Positions 9,720 through 19,215 of a stretch of 64,000 nucleotides of DNA are shown one piece after another. Made by a program: the position numbers and the translations under genes. A model generated the notes under the pieces. It made no database searches. It was not told where the DNA came from and saw only the letters and a list, made by a program, of their open reading frames with translations. The DNA is from Exiguobacterium alkaliphilum 12/1 (lineage in GTDB: Bacteria; Bacillota; Bacilli; Exiguobacteriales; Exiguobacteriaceae). The DNA is taken from positions 124,001 to 188,000 of the forward strand of contig NZ_JJMW01000019.1 in NCBI RefSeq assembly GCF_000714435.1. Reading direction: 5' to 3'. The first letter of the stretch is position 1, and each line of letters starts with the position of its first letter.

Positions 9720-10085
9720 ATGACAATTATTTTATTGGTTGCTGGCATCGGGTTCACCTATGCGCTCTTACTCGCCTTTAAACAGTTGCAGACGCTAAAG
9801 AGCCGAGTCGAGCAGCTTGAAGCAGAAAAACGTGAGACCGAGCTGTTGTTGTTATCGTTCATGGAATCGATGAACGATGTCGTCAAACAAGACGTCCGTG
9901 ACGTGGTGATTGAACCGGAAAAGCACGAACCCGTAGCAACTCCCGTTCAACGAGACTCGGGGGAACGAGCGGGCCATCAGCTCGTCGAAGAGACGCTACT
10001 CCGTCACTCTGTGCGTGACGCGGCCCGCCTCCTCGGAAAAGGGGAAGGCGAGATGGCGTTATATGCAAAATTTCGGGGCAAGTGA
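9720..10085 (+). CDS. swrB: SwrB-like single-span membrane protein
   Basis: 121 residues from the ATG at 9720. The AAGGAGG at 9707-9713 directly abuts an earlier ATG (9714) with no spacing, whereas 9720 is 6 bases away, so 9720 is preferred. One N-terminal transmembrane helix (about residues 2-20) is followed by a coiled coil (LKSRVEQLEAEKRETE) and a C-terminal short helix with VRDAARLLGKGEGE, which resembles a small helix-turn-helix. The position between sigD and rpsB is that of swrB in B. subtilis, where the product promotes assembly of the flagellar export apparatus. Sequence similarity is modest, so the name rests largely on architecture and synteny. Confidence 0.75.
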   Translation: MTIILLVAGIGFTYALLLAFKQLQTLKSRVEQLEAEKRETELLLLSFMESMNDVVKQDVRDVVIEPEKHEPVATPVQRDSGERAGHQLVEETLLRHSVRDAARLLGKGEGEMALYAKFRGK

Positions 10086-10088
10086 GAG

Positions 10089-10117
10089 TTGCCGGATTCG
10101 ATGACATATGCTATAGT
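10089..10117 (+). promoter_or_regulatory. Probable SigA promoter of rpsB
   Basis: TTGCCG at 10089-10094 and TATAGT at 10112-10117 with 17-base spacing; the TG at 10109-10110 makes an extended -10. It starts right after the swrB stop, so rpsB can be expressed independently of the fla/che operon. Confidence 0.8.
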
Positions 10118-10123
10118 AATTCT

Positions 10124-10237
10124 CGGTGTTAAACACATCACACACGTCTCGGGATGGTATTCCTCGGTGCCGAAAGGTCGGAATACAACGATGAACGAGG
10201 CGGAGGACTTTTTTAAACCACAAGGAGGAAATTTATC
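10124..10237 (+). promoter_or_regulatory. Structured rpsB 5' leader
   Basis: About 110 bases of untranslated leader. A 7-bp perfect stem pairs 10157-10163 with 10180-10186 (GTATTCC/GGAATAC). An outer 5-bp helix can join 10147-10151 to 10196-10200 with one G-U pair. A leader of this kind in front of a ribosomal protein gene suggests autoregulation by S2, but I cannot assign it to a described family by eye. Confidence 0.5.
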
Positions 10238-10978
10238 ATGGCAGTAATCTCAATGAAGCAATTGCTTGAAGCTGGTGTACACTTCGGTCACCAAACACGC
10301 CGTTGGAACCCAAAAATGGCGAAATACATCTTCACGGAGCGTAACGGAATCTACATCATCGACCTTCAAAAAACGGTCAAAAAAGTAGACGAAGCGTACA
10401 ACTTCGTTCGTGAACTCGCGGCAGAAGGCGGAAACGTCCTCTTCGTCGGTACGAAAAAACAAGCTCAAGACACGATCAAAGAGGAAGCACTCCGTTCAGG
10501 TATGTACTTCATCAATGAGCGTTGGTTGGGTGGAACACTCACAAACTTCTCAACAATCAAAAAGCGTATCAACCGCTTGAAGCAGCTTGAGAAAATGGAA
10601 GCAGACGGCACGTTCGAAGTACTTCCTAAGAAAGAAGTCATCATCTTGAAAAAAGAAATGACGCGTCTTGAGAAGTTCCTCGGCGGAATCAAAGATATGC
10701 CAGGCGTTCCAGATGCTCTCTTCATCGTTGACCCACGCAAAGAGCGTATCGCGATTGCAGAAGCTCACAAATTGAACATCCCAATCGTTGCGATTGTTGA
10801 TACAAACTGTGACCCAGACGAAATCGACTACGTTATCCCAGCGAACGACGATGCGATTCGTGCGGTTAAATTGCTTACTTCTAAGATGGCAGACGCGATC
10901 ATCGAAGCGAAGCAAGGTGAAGAAGAAGTTGCTGAAGAAGCTGTAGCACCTGAAGCAGAAGCTACAGAAGCTGAGTAA
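10238..10978 (+). CDS. rpsB: 30S ribosomal protein S2
   Basis: 246 residues. The start [20 protein letters not shown] and the later [14 protein letters not shown] and GTKKQAQ segments are typical of S2. The C-terminus is an acidic Glu/Ala-rich tail of about 25 residues, common in Firmicutes. S2 joins the 30S subunit late and is needed for S1 binding. It has its own promoter and structured leader, a strong AAGGAGG Shine-Dalgarno, and a terminator directly after it, so rpsB-tsf transcription is probably partly uncoupled. Codon use is more biased than in the flagellar genes, as expected for high expression. Confidence 0.99.
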   Translation: MAVISMKQLLEAGVHFGHQTRRWNPKMAKYIFTERNGIYIIDLQKTVKKVDEAYNFVRELAAEGGNVLFVGTKKQAQDTIKEEALRSGMYFINERWLGGTLTNFSTIKKRINRLKQLEKMEADGTFEVLPKKEVIILKKEMTRLEKFLGGIKDMPGVPDALFIVDPRKERIAIAEAHKLNIPIVAIVDTNCDPDEIDYVIPANDDAIRAVKLLTSKMADAIIEAKQGEEEVAEEAVAPEAEATEAE

Positions 10979-10992
10979 TCAGTTAGACAACA

Positions 10993-11027
10993 GGTGATAA
11001 AGGGAAAGCCTTTTATCACCTTTTTTT
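10993..11027 (+). terminator. Rho-independent terminator after rpsB
   Basis: Stem from GGTGATAAAGG (10993 onward) to CCTTTTATCACC (ending 11020), with one imperfect position, followed by seven T residues (11021-11027). Confidence 0.85.
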
Positions 11028-11040
11028 AGGACATGTATAC

Positions 11041-11057
11041 GAAGGCACCGTGCCTTC
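11041..11057 (+). promoter_or_regulatory. Small perfect hairpin upstream of tsf
   Basis: GAAGGCA and TGCCTTC pair perfectly around a three-base loop, 38 bases before the tsf ATG. The following bases (TTCTTAAAA) are only weakly T-rich, so it may be a second weak terminator, an mRNA-stabilising hairpin or a tsf leader element. Confidence 0.5.
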
Positions 11058-11094
11058 TTCTTAAAATTTGTAATGTTACAAGGAGGAATTTCCG

Positions 11095-11976
11095 ATGGCA
11101 GTTACAGCAGCAATGGTAAAAGAACTTCGTGAAAAAACAGGCGCAGGTATGCTCGATTGCAAAAAAGCACTTACTGAAACAAACGGTGACATGCAAGCAG
11201 CAATCGACTTCCTTCGTGAAAAAGGAATCGCGAAAGCGGCAGCGAAAGGCGACCGCATCGCAGCAGAAGGTTTGACAGCAGTAGCGGTTGACGGCAACAA
11301 AGCTACACTCGTCGAAGTAAACTCAGAAACGGACTTCGTTGCGAAGAACGAGAAGTTCCAAACACTCGTATCTGACGTGGCGACAGCTGTCCTCACTTCA
11401 GGCGCATCGACAGTTGAAGAAGCGCTCGCTTCTGAATTCGTCGCTGGCAAAACGCTTGAGACGCACATTCAAGAAGAAGCTTCGACAATCGGAGAGAAAA
11501 TCTCACTCCGTCGCATCGCTGTTCTTGAAAAAGCTGACGATGCTGTATTCGGCACGTACCTCCACATGGGCGGGCGCATCGGTTCGGTCGTCATCATCGA
11601 CGGTACGACTGACGAGACAGTTGCGAAAGATGTCGCGATGCACGTTGCTGCAGCACGTCCACTTTACGCGACACGTGACCAAGTATCAGCTGAAGAAGCA
11701 GACCGTGAGAAGAAAGTCTTGACTGAACAAGCCCTCAACGAAGGGAAGCCAGCGAACATCGTCGAGAAGATGATCGCAGGACGCATGAACAAGTACTTCG
11801 AGGAAATCTGCCTCGTCGACCAAACATTCGTCAAAGACGCTGACTTCAAAGTTGGGAAATATGTAGAGTCTAAAGGCGGCCGTGTCAACTCGTTCGTACG
11901 TTTCGAAGTCGGCGAAGGCATGGAAAAACGCGAAGAAAACTTTGCTGAAGAAGTTATGAACCAACTTAAAAAATAA
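11095..11976 (+). CDS. tsf: Elongation factor Ts
   Basis: 293 residues, normal for Firmicutes EF-Ts. The N-terminal UBA-like module includes the signature [16 protein letters not shown], and the core contains the [10 protein letters not shown] motif that contacts EF-Tu. It catalyses GDP-GTP exchange on EF-Tu in the cytoplasm. A strong AAGGAGG Shine-Dalgarno lies 8 bases upstream. The order rpsB-tsf-pyrH-frr is nearly universal in Firmicutes. Confidence 0.99.
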   Translation: MAVTAAMVKELREKTGAGMLDCKKALTETNGDMQAAIDFLREKGIAKAAAKGDRIAAEGLTAVAVDGNKATLVEVNSETDFVAKNEKFQTLVSDVATAVLTSGASTVEEALASEFVAGKTLETHIQEEASTIGEKISLRRIAVLEKADDAVFGTYLHMGGRIGSVVIIDGTTDETVAKDVAMHVAAARPLYATRDQVSAEEADREKKVLTEQALNEGKPANIVEKMIAGRMNKYFEEICLVDQTFVKDADFKVGKYVESKGGRVNSFVRFEVGEGMEKREENFAEEVMNQLKK

Positions 11977-12005
11977 TCTGCGTCACACGTGATGCATTCA
12001 AAATT

Positions 12006-12062
12006 GGGAACACGTCTGTATAACCTTGAGTTAGTTCGTTAAGGGAGCGTGTTCCCTTTTTT
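12006..12062 (+). terminator. Terminator between tsf and pyrH
   Basis: A 9-bp perfect stem (GGGAACACG 12006-12014 with CGTGTTCCC 12048-12056) is followed by a T run to 12062. The loop is unusually long at 33 bases and contains a possible small inner pairing. Confidence 0.75.
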
Positions 12063-12082
12063 CAAGCAAGAGGAGGCAAAGT

Positions 12083-12808
12083 ATGGAACCGAAATATAAG
12101 AGAATTGTGTTAAAATTGAGTGGAGAAGCGCTCGCAGGTGATCAAGGGTATGGAATCGATCCATCGATTGTCAACTCGATTTCTGGACAAATCAAAGAAC
12201 TCGTCGCTATGGGCGTCGAAGTGGCCGTCGTTGTCGGTGCCGGAAACATTTGGCGCGGCAAGACTGGGAGTGAACTCGGGATGGACCGGGCGAATGCCGA
12301 TTACATGGGCATGCTCGCAACTGTCCTTAACTCACTCGCGCTTCAAGACAGCCTTGAAACGAACGGTGTCCAAACGCGCGTCCAAACATCAATTGAAATG
12401 CGTCAAGTCGCTGAACCGTATATCCGTCGCCGTGCGATGCGTCACCTTGAAAAGGGGCGGGTCGTCATTTTCGCAGCCGGTACCGGAAACCCGTATTTCT
12501 CAACCGATACGACTGCAGCGCTTCGCGCAGCTGAAATTGAGGCAGACGTTATCTTGATGGGGAAAAACAACGTGGACGGTGTCTATTCGGCTGACCCGAA
12601 ACTTGACCCGGAAGCGGTGAAATATGAGACGCTCACGTACTTGGACGTGCTTAAAGACGGACTTCAAGTCATGGACTCGACAGCCACATCACTCTGTATG
12701 GATAACCACATTCCACTAATTGTATTCTCATTGCTTGAAGAAGGAAACATTAAACGTGTCGTACTCGGGGAACATATCGGGACGGTAGTAGGAGGAATCA
12801 ATTCATGA
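12083..12808 (+). CDS. pyrH: UMP kinase
   Basis: 241 residues. The N-terminal [14 protein letters not shown] strand and the GAGNIWRG and [14 protein letters not shown] segments are hallmarks of bacterial UMP kinase in the amino-acid-kinase fold. It phosphorylates UMP to UDP in pyrimidine nucleotide synthesis, with GTP activation and UTP inhibition known in the family. Its stop overlaps the frr start by 4 bases (ATGA). Confidence 0.98.
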   Translation: MEPKYKRIVLKLSGEALAGDQGYGIDPSIVNSISGQIKELVAMGVEVAVVVGAGNIWRGKTGSELGMDRANADYMGMLATVLNSLALQDSLETNGVQTRVQTSIEMRQVAEPYIRRRAMRHLEKGRVVIFAAGTGNPYFSTDTTAALRAAEIEADVILMGKNNVDGVYSADPKLDPEAVKYETLTYLDVLKDGLQVMDSTATSLCMDNHIPLIVFSLLEEGNIKRVVLGEHIGTVVGGINS

Positions 12809-13365
12809 GTGTAAACGAAGTGTTGAAAACTGCTGAAGAAAAAATGGAGAAAGCCCACGCCGCACTCAAACGCGACTTCGGGACGCTTCGCACAGGTCGT
12901 GCCAGCGCCTCGATTTTGGACCCGGTTCAAGTCGATTACTACGGTGTGCCGACACCGCTTAACCAAGTGGCCAACATCAACACGCCGGAAGCCCGCCTTC
13001 TTTTGATTCAACCGTGGGATAAATCGATGGTATCGGAAGTCGAGAAAGCGATTCAAAAAGCGGACCTCGGTCTCTCACCATCATCTGACGGGACGGTCAT
13101 TCGTCTTGCTATCCCAGCTTTGACGGAAGAGCGACGCAAAGAACTCGTTAAAATCACGAAGAAGTATGCGGAAGAAGCGAAAGTCGCTGTCCGTAACGTT
13201 CGCCGTGACGCCAACGAGAACTTGAAAAAGCTCGAGAAAGACGGCGAGATGACGGAAGACGATCTCCGTGGTTATGCGGACGACGTCCAAGCGTTAACGG
13301 ATTCGTACATCAAAAAGATTGATGAGTCTGCAGCGACGAAAGAAAAAGAAATCATGGAAGTGTAA
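12805..13365 (+). CDS. frr: Ribosome recycling factor
   Basis: 186 residues, the standard length. The conserved [19 protein letters not shown] stretch and the C-terminal [19 protein letters not shown] region identify RRF. With EF-G it splits post-termination ribosomes. It is translationally coupled to pyrH, and a hairpin follows before uppS. Confidence 0.98.
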   Translation: MSVNEVLKTAEEKMEKAHAALKRDFGTLRTGRASASILDPVQVDYYGVPTPLNQVANINTPEARLLLIQPWDKSMVSEVEKAIQKADLGLSPSSDGTVIRLAIPALTEERRKELVKITKKYAEEAKVAVRNVRRDANENLKKLEKDGEMTEDDLRGYADDVQALTDSYIKKIDESAATKEKEIMEV

Positions 13366-13396
13366 TCACGGAAGTGGTATACCAAAAAGCTGTGTG

Positions 13397-13428
13397 GGGA
13401 CCCTTTTAATGAGAGGGTCCCTCTTTCA
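13397..13428 (+). terminator. Probable terminator after frr
   Basis: GGGACCCT (13397-13404) pairs with AGGGTCCC (13414-13421) around a 9-base loop, followed by TCTTTC. The short, interrupted T tract may allow readthrough into uppS. Confidence 0.65.
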
Positions 13429-13448
13429 TACAATCAGGAGGACAGAGT

Positions 13449-14186
<738 letters not shown>

Positions 14187-14187
14187 T

Positions 14188-14985
14188 ATGAAGACTCGAA
14201 TTATTACCGGACTTTGGGCCGGCGCGATTTTCGTCACGCTCATCGCCCTCGGCGGCAGCCCGTTCGTCATCTTGATGGGTGTGCTCGCTTTGATTGGGTT
14301 GAGTGAATTCACGTTGATGCGGCGTCACAAACTGACCGCTTTCCCGTTTCTCGTCACCGCACTGCTCGTCGCTTTCCCGTTCGTCATGATGTTGCTCGAA
14401 CGGCAGATGGATATGAGCGAACTGCCGATGTCCGTCAACCAATGGATGATTCTCGGTTTGACGTTGCTTCTGTTTTGGACCGTCGTGACGAAAAATCGGT
14501 TCACGTATGAAGATGCCAGTTTTTATTTCGTCTCCGCCGTCTATCTCGTCATCGGGTTTACGAGCTTCGCGCTCGTGCGATTATCGGATGACGGACTGAG
14601 TAAAGTGTTGCTCGTCTTGTTCATCATCTGGGCGACCGATTCCGGTGCCTATTTCACCGGGAAAACGATCGGGAAGACGAAACTTTGGCCGTCCATCAGT
14701 CCGAATAAGACGATCGAAGGGGCGGTCGGCGGAATTCTTTCCGGGATCGTCATCGGCATCGCGTTCATTCTCGTCGATCCGATTTTGCCGCTTTGGGAAG
14801 TGATCATTCTCGCCCTCGTCGTCGCGGTCGTCGGCCAGCTCGGCGATTTGGTCCAGTCGGCGTATAAACGCCACTATGGGGTGAAAGACTCGGGGCACCT
14901 TTTACCGGGACACGGCGGGATTTTGGACCGGTTCGATAGCATGATTGCCGTCTTTACCGTCATTTGGATTTTTAATTTGTTATAA
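14188..14985 (+). CDS. cdsA: Phosphatidate cytidylyltransferase
   Basis: 265 residues from the ATG at 14188, one base after the uppS stop; a frame-extension starting inside uppS is not needed. Many transmembrane segments, ending in the CDP-alcohol-forming signature around KDSGHLLPGHGGILDRFDS. It makes CDP-diacylglycerol from phosphatidic acid and CTP at the membrane. The Shine-Dalgarno (GGTGG) lies within the end of uppS, so expression is probably coupled. Confidence 0.96.
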   Translation: MKTRIITGLWAGAIFVTLIALGGSPFVILMGVLALIGLSEFTLMRRHKLTAFPFLVTALLVAFPFVMMLLERQMDMSELPMSVNQWMILGLTLLLFWTVVTKNRFTYEDASFYFVSAVYLVIGFTSFALVRLSDDGLSKVLLVLFIIWATDSGAYFTGKTIGKTKLWPSISPNKTIEGAVGGILSGIVIGIAFILVDPILPLWEVIILALVVAVVGQLGDLVQSAYKRHYGVKDSGHLLPGHGGILDRFDSMIAVFTVIWIFNLL

Positions 14986-14997
14986 GGGAGTGTCAAG

Positions 14998-16143
14998 ATG
15001 AAGCGAATCAGCTTACTCGGGGCGACTGGATCGATTGGCGTACAAACGTGTGACGTCATCGAACAGCACCCCGACTTGTTTGAATTAGAGGCGTACGCGT
15101 TTGGGACGAACGTTGAAGTGGCGGAGGAGTGGATTAACCGGCTTCGCCCGAAATACGTATCGGCCAAATCGATTGAAGTACTCGAACAGTTGAAGCCCCG
15201 CCTTACATACGAACCACTCTTTTTCATCGGACTAGAAGGGTTGATTGAATGTGCGACGGCAGAACGGGCGGACGTGGTCGTGACGGCGGTCGTCGGTGCC
15301 GTCGGTCTCGAGCCGACGCTCGCTGCGATTGAAGCCGGGAAAGACATCGCGCTCGCGAATAAGGAGACGCTCGTCACAGCCGGGCATCTCGTCATGGCCG
15401 CCGTCAAAGAGCACGGCGTCAACTTGCTTCCGGTCGACAGCGAACATTCAGCGATTTTTCAATGCTTGAACGGGGAGCGCCGAGAAGACGTCGCGAAAAT
15501 CATCTTGACTGCCTCAGGAGGGAGTTTCCGTGACAAGTCGCGGGAACAGCTCGCCGAGGTGACCGTCGACGAGGCGCTCAATCATCCGAACTGGTCGATG
15601 GGGGCAAAAATCACGATCGATTCGGCGACGATGTTCAATAAAGGGCTTGAAGTCATCGAAGCGCACTGGTTGTTCGATATCGACTATAATGATATTGAAG
15701 TGGTGCTCCATCGTGAATCGATTATTCACTCGATGGTCGAATATAAAGACGCGGCCGTCATCGCCCAGCTCGGCACCCCGGATATGCGCGGTCCAATCCT
15801 CTATGCTCTCGCTGCACCGAAACGGCTTGAAATCGAAGGGAGCAAGCGGTTAAACTTGAGAGAAATCGGGACGCTCCATTTCGCAGAAGCCGATTTCGAA
15901 CGTTATCCGGCTCTTCGCCTCGCCTATGAGGCGGGCCGGGCCGGCGGGTCGATGCCGACGGTACTCAATGCCGCCAACGAGGCGGCCGTGGAGAAGTTTT
16001 TGAACGGCGAGATCGCCTTTCTAGACATCGAACGGCTCGTCGAACAGGCGATGGACGCCCATACAATCATTGCGGAACCGACGCTCGCGGACATTTTAGA
16101 AGTTGACCGTGCGGTTCGATTACAGATTCAGCAAGGAAAGTGA
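14998..16143 (+). CDS. dxr: 1-deoxy-D-xylulose 5-phosphate reductoisomerase
   Basis: 381 residues. The N-terminal NADPH-binding motif [12 protein letters not shown], the metal-site segment [11 protein letters not shown] and the SGGSFRD loop are present. It converts DXP to MEP, the committed step of the non-mevalonate isoprenoid route, which feeds uppS just upstream. Twelve bases separate it from cdsA. Confidence 0.98.
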   Translation: MKRISLLGATGSIGVQTCDVIEQHPDLFELEAYAFGTNVEVAEEWINRLRPKYVSAKSIEVLEQLKPRLTYEPLFFIGLEGLIECATAERADVVVTAVVGAVGLEPTLAAIEAGKDIALANKETLVTAGHLVMAAVKEHGVNLLPVDSEHSAIFQCLNGERREDVAKIILTASGGSFRDKSREQLAEVTVDEALNHPNWSMGAKITIDSATMFNKGLEVIEAHWLFDIDYNDIEVVLHRESIIHSMVEYKDAAVIAQLGTPDMRGPILYALAAPKRLEIEGSKRLNLREIGTLHFAEADFERYPALRLAYEAGRAGGSMPTVLNAANEAAVEKFLNGEIAFLDIERLVEQAMDAHTIIAEPTLADILEVDRAVRLQIQQGK

Positions 16144-16159
16144 AGGTGGGGAATAAACA

Positions 16160-17410
16160 ATGACGACTTTTATCGCCATCGTTTTGATGTTTGGTGTTCT
16201 CATTTCAGTGCATGAATGGGGTCACCTCGTCATGGCGAAACGGGCAGGAATTCTCTGTCATGAATTTGCAATCGGCTTCGGGCCGAAAATTCTGTCATTC
16301 AGAAAAAACGAGACGCTCTACACGATTCGGCTGTTGCCGATTGGGGGCTACGTCAAGATGGCAGGGGAAGATTTTGAACCGATCGAAGTCAAAGCCGGGC
16401 AACATGTCGGTCTGCGTCTGACAGCAGCCGGCACGGTCGACCGTGTCTACTTTCAGCCGGACCAGGCGACGGATGTCCATGTCGTCGGTACGGTCGATAA
16501 ATTTGATTCGATTCGGGAATTGAAAGTCCAATTGCTCGTCGATGAGGAAGTCCGTGTGTACGAACTTGAGCGCGAGACGCTTCTCGTCGACCAAGGGATG
16601 GAAATTCAAATTGCACCGTACGACCGGACGTTCGGGGCGCAGTCCGTGTGGAAACGCGTGCTCGCCATCGCGGCTGGTCCGGCGATGAACTTCGTCCTCG
16701 CTTTCATCCTGCTCGTCATCGTCGGCCTCGTCCAAGGCACGCCGACGGATGACGGCCAAATCGGTACCGTACAGCCAGAATCGGCCGCAGCACAAGCCGG
16801 GCTCATGGCGGGAGACGAAATCATCTCAATCGAAGGGAACGAGCTCGATAACTGGGCCGACTTACGTGAAGCGCTCGCCGATCGTGCTGATGTCCCGACT
16901 GAAGTGACGTACGTCCGAGCCGGGACCGAACAGACGGTCACGCTCACACCGCAACCGCTCGAACAAAACGGTGAGACGGTCGGAATTTTAGGGGTGACGA
17001 ACGCGCTCGAACGCTCTCCGACGAAAGCGTTCACGACGGGTGCTGAGACGACGTGGACGATGTCGACGCTCATCTTTTCTGCCGTCGGAGACCTCGTGAC
17101 CGGTCAAGTCGGTGTCGACCAACTTGCCGGACCGGTCGGGATCGTCCGGATGACGGATGAAGTCGCAGCGAGCGGGCTGATTATGCTCCTCAACTGGACG
17201 GCTCTACTTTCCGTCAACTTGGCCATCTTCAACTTGTTGCCGCTCCCGGCACTCGACGGAGGTCGACTCATCTTCCTCTTCTTCGAGGCGGTGCGCGGTC
17301 GGCCGATCGACCCGAAAAAAGAAGGCTTTGTGCATTTCATCGGCTTCGCCTTGTTGATGCTGTTGATGCTCATCGTCACGTGGAACGATATTCAATCATT
17401 TTTCAAATAG
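16160..17410 (+). CDS. rseP: Site-2 intramembrane zinc protease RseP/RasP
   Basis: 416 residues. The HExxH zinc motif is HEWGH at residues 18-22 within the first membrane segment; a PDZ domain lies around residues 190-270; the C-terminal NLLPLPALDGGR supplies the third metal ligand. In Bacillus, RasP cleaves anti-sigma RsiW after PrsW has cut it and clears signal-peptide remnants. A prsW homologue is encoded near 58064, so both proteases of that cascade are in this window, although no sigW/rsiW is. Confidence 0.97.
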   Translation: MTTFIAIVLMFGVLISVHEWGHLVMAKRAGILCHEFAIGFGPKILSFRKNETLYTIRLLPIGGYVKMAGEDFEPIEVKAGQHVGLRLTAAGTVDRVYFQPDQATDVHVVGTVDKFDSIRELKVQLLVDEEVRVYELERETLLVDQGMEIQIAPYDRTFGAQSVWKRVLAIAAGPAMNFVLAFILLVIVGLVQGTPTDDGQIGTVQPESAAAQAGLMAGDEIISIEGNELDNWADLREALADRADVPTEVTYVRAGTEQTVTLTPQPLEQNGETVGILGVTNALERSPTKAFTTGAETTWTMSTLIFSAVGDLVTGQVGVDQLAGPVGIVRMTDEVAASGLIMLLNWTALLSVNLAIFNLLPLPALDGGRLIFLFFEAVRGRPIDPKKEGFVHFIGFALLMLLMLIVTWNDIQSFFK

Positions 17411-17441
17411 AACGTGTTAGAGAAGGGAAACGTTGATACCT

Positions 17442-19142
17442 ATGAAACAATCGAGATTGCTTATGCCTACACTCCGAGAAGTGCCAGCTGACGCCGAGGC
17501 GGTCAGCCACCAACTGCTCGTCCGGGGCGGGTTCATTCGTCAAAACGCAGCCGGCATTTATTCGTATTTGCCGCTCGGTCACAAAGTATTACAAAATATC
17601 CAGACCATCATTCGTGAAGAGATGAACCGTGCGGGCGCACAAGAGTTGCTCATGCCGGCCATCCAGCCAGCCGAGCTTTGGGAAGAGACGGGGCGCTGGG
17701 GCATTTACGGTCCTGAACTCATGCGTCTGACGGACCGTCATGACCGTCGTTTCGCCCTCGGTGCGACACACGAGGAACTCATCACGTCAATCGTTCGCGA
17801 CGAGTTGAACTCATACAAAAAGTTGCCGGTCAACTTGTATCAGATTCAAGCGAAATATCGCGACGAGCGTCGACCGCGTTTCGGGTTGCTCCGAGGTCGT
17901 GAGTTCTTGATGAAAGACGCGTACTCGTTCCATGCCGACCAAGCCGGTTTAGACGAAGAGTACGACAACATGTATAACGCCTATTCGCGCATCTTCGACC
18001 GGGTCGGGCTCGAGTACCGCCCAGTCGTTGCCGATTCAGGTGCGATTGGCGGGAAAGACACGCACGAGTTCCAAGCGCTCGCCGCAATCGGGGAAGACAC
18101 GATCGTCTATACGGACAGCTCGAACTACGCAGCGAACATCGAGATGGCCGAGACGCTCGACCGGTATGAGATGCAAGCCGGAACGGTCGCAGAACTTGAA
18201 AAAGTCGACACGAAAGAGCACAAGACGATTGAAGACGTGGCACGTTTCCTTGACGTCGATGTGAAGACGACGATCAAGTCGGTCCTTTTCAACGTCGATG
18301 GCGAGACGGTCATGGCGATCGTCCGCGGCGACCACGAGGCGAACGATGTGAAAGTGAAGAACGCACTCGGTGGACTCGATATTCAAATGGAAGAAGAAGC
18401 GAAAATCATCGACTTGTTCGGTTGTGAACCAGGAACGCTCGGGCCGATCGATTCGCCGGTCAAAGTCGTCGCCGATTACGCCGTCAAGTATTTGGTCGAC
18501 GCGGTATGTGGCGCCAACGAGGCGAACACACACTTCTTGCACGTCAACGCGGAACGTGACTTGGCTGACTTGACGTTCCACGACCTCCGTTTCGTCGTGG
18601 AAGGGGATTTGGCACCTGACGAGTCAGGGCCGGTCCGCTTCGCCCGCGGGATTGAGGTCGGACAAGTGTTCAAGCTCGGTACACGTTACTCAGAAGCGAT
18701 GGGTGCGACGTTCTTGAACGAAGAAGGACGGGCCGAGCCACTCATCATGGGTTGTTACGGTATCGGGGTGTCGCGTACGCTCTCGGCGGTCGTCGAACAG
18801 CATCATGACGACCGTGGCATCGTCTGGCCGAAGAGCATCGCGCCGTTCGATGTGCACTTGATTGCGATCAACGCGAAAGACGAGGCGCAACTCGCGCTCG
18901 CCGACCGCTTGTACAAGGAATTGTCAGCATCATATGACGTCTTATACGACGACCGTAAAGAACGGGCCGGCGTCAAGTTCGCCGATGCGGACTTGATTGG
19001 CCTCCCGATTCGAATCAACGTCGGGAAAAAGGCCGGTGAAGGTGTCGTCGAAGTGAAGCTTCGTACGACAGGTGAAGTCATCGAGACAACTGTCGACGAC
19101 CTAGCAGCCGTTTTGACCGCACAGTTAGACGCACTCCAATGA
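17442..19142 (+). CDS. proS: Prolyl-tRNA synthetase
   Basis: 566 residues from the ATG at 17442, which aligns with the usual MKQS...[12 protein letters not shown] start. A TTG at 17433 is in frame and better spaced from the AAGGG at 17423-17427 (5 versus 14 bases), so the true start is uncertain by three codons. Class II motifs are present, with a bacterial-type insertion domain between motifs 2 and 3 (about residues 225-405) that normally edits Ala-tRNA(Pro). The C-terminal anticodon-binding domain follows. No T-box-like leader is visible upstream. Confidence 0.97.
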   Translation: MKQSRLLMPTLREVPADAEAVSHQLLVRGGFIRQNAAGIYSYLPLGHKVLQNIQTIIREEMNRAGAQELLMPAIQPAELWEETGRWGIYGPELMRLTDRHDRRFALGATHEELITSIVRDELNSYKKLPVNLYQIQAKYRDERRPRFGLLRGREFLMKDAYSFHADQAGLDEEYDNMYNAYSRIFDRVGLEYRPVVADSGAIGGKDTHEFQALAAIGEDTIVYTDSSNYAANIEMAETLDRYEMQAGTVAELEKVDTKEHKTIEDVARFLDVDVKTTIKSVLFNVDGETVMAIVRGDHEANDVKVKNALGGLDIQMEEEAKIIDLFGCEPGTLGPIDSPVKVVADYAVKYLVDAVCGANEANTHFLHVNAERDLADLTFHDLRFVVEGDLAPDESGPVRFARGIEVGQVFKLGTRYSEAMGATFLNEEGRAEPLIMGCYGIGVSRTLSAVVEQHHDDRGIVWPKSIAPFDVHLIAINAKDEAQLALADRLYKELSASYDVLYDDRKERAGVKFADADLIGLPIRINVGKKAGEGVVEVKLRTTGEVIETTVDDLAAVLTAQLDALQ

Positions 19143-19146
19143 TGAC

Positions 19147-19180
19147 ATGAAGGTGACGGTTCACGCCGTCACCTTCATTT
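19147..19180 (+). terminator. Hairpin terminator after proS
   Basis: A 13-bp perfect stem pairs 19147-19159 with 19166-19178 around a 6-base loop. The downstream T tract is short (TTTG), so partial readthrough into polC is possible. No clear promoter for polC was seen after it. Confidence 0.7.
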
Positions 19181-19215
19181 GTCGATGTTGAACGATAAGG
19201 GGGGATTACTGACCC

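Noticed and set aside
17411-17441. T-box leader for proS
   Set aside because: Only about 30 bases separate rseP and proS; no specifier stem or T-box sequence fits.
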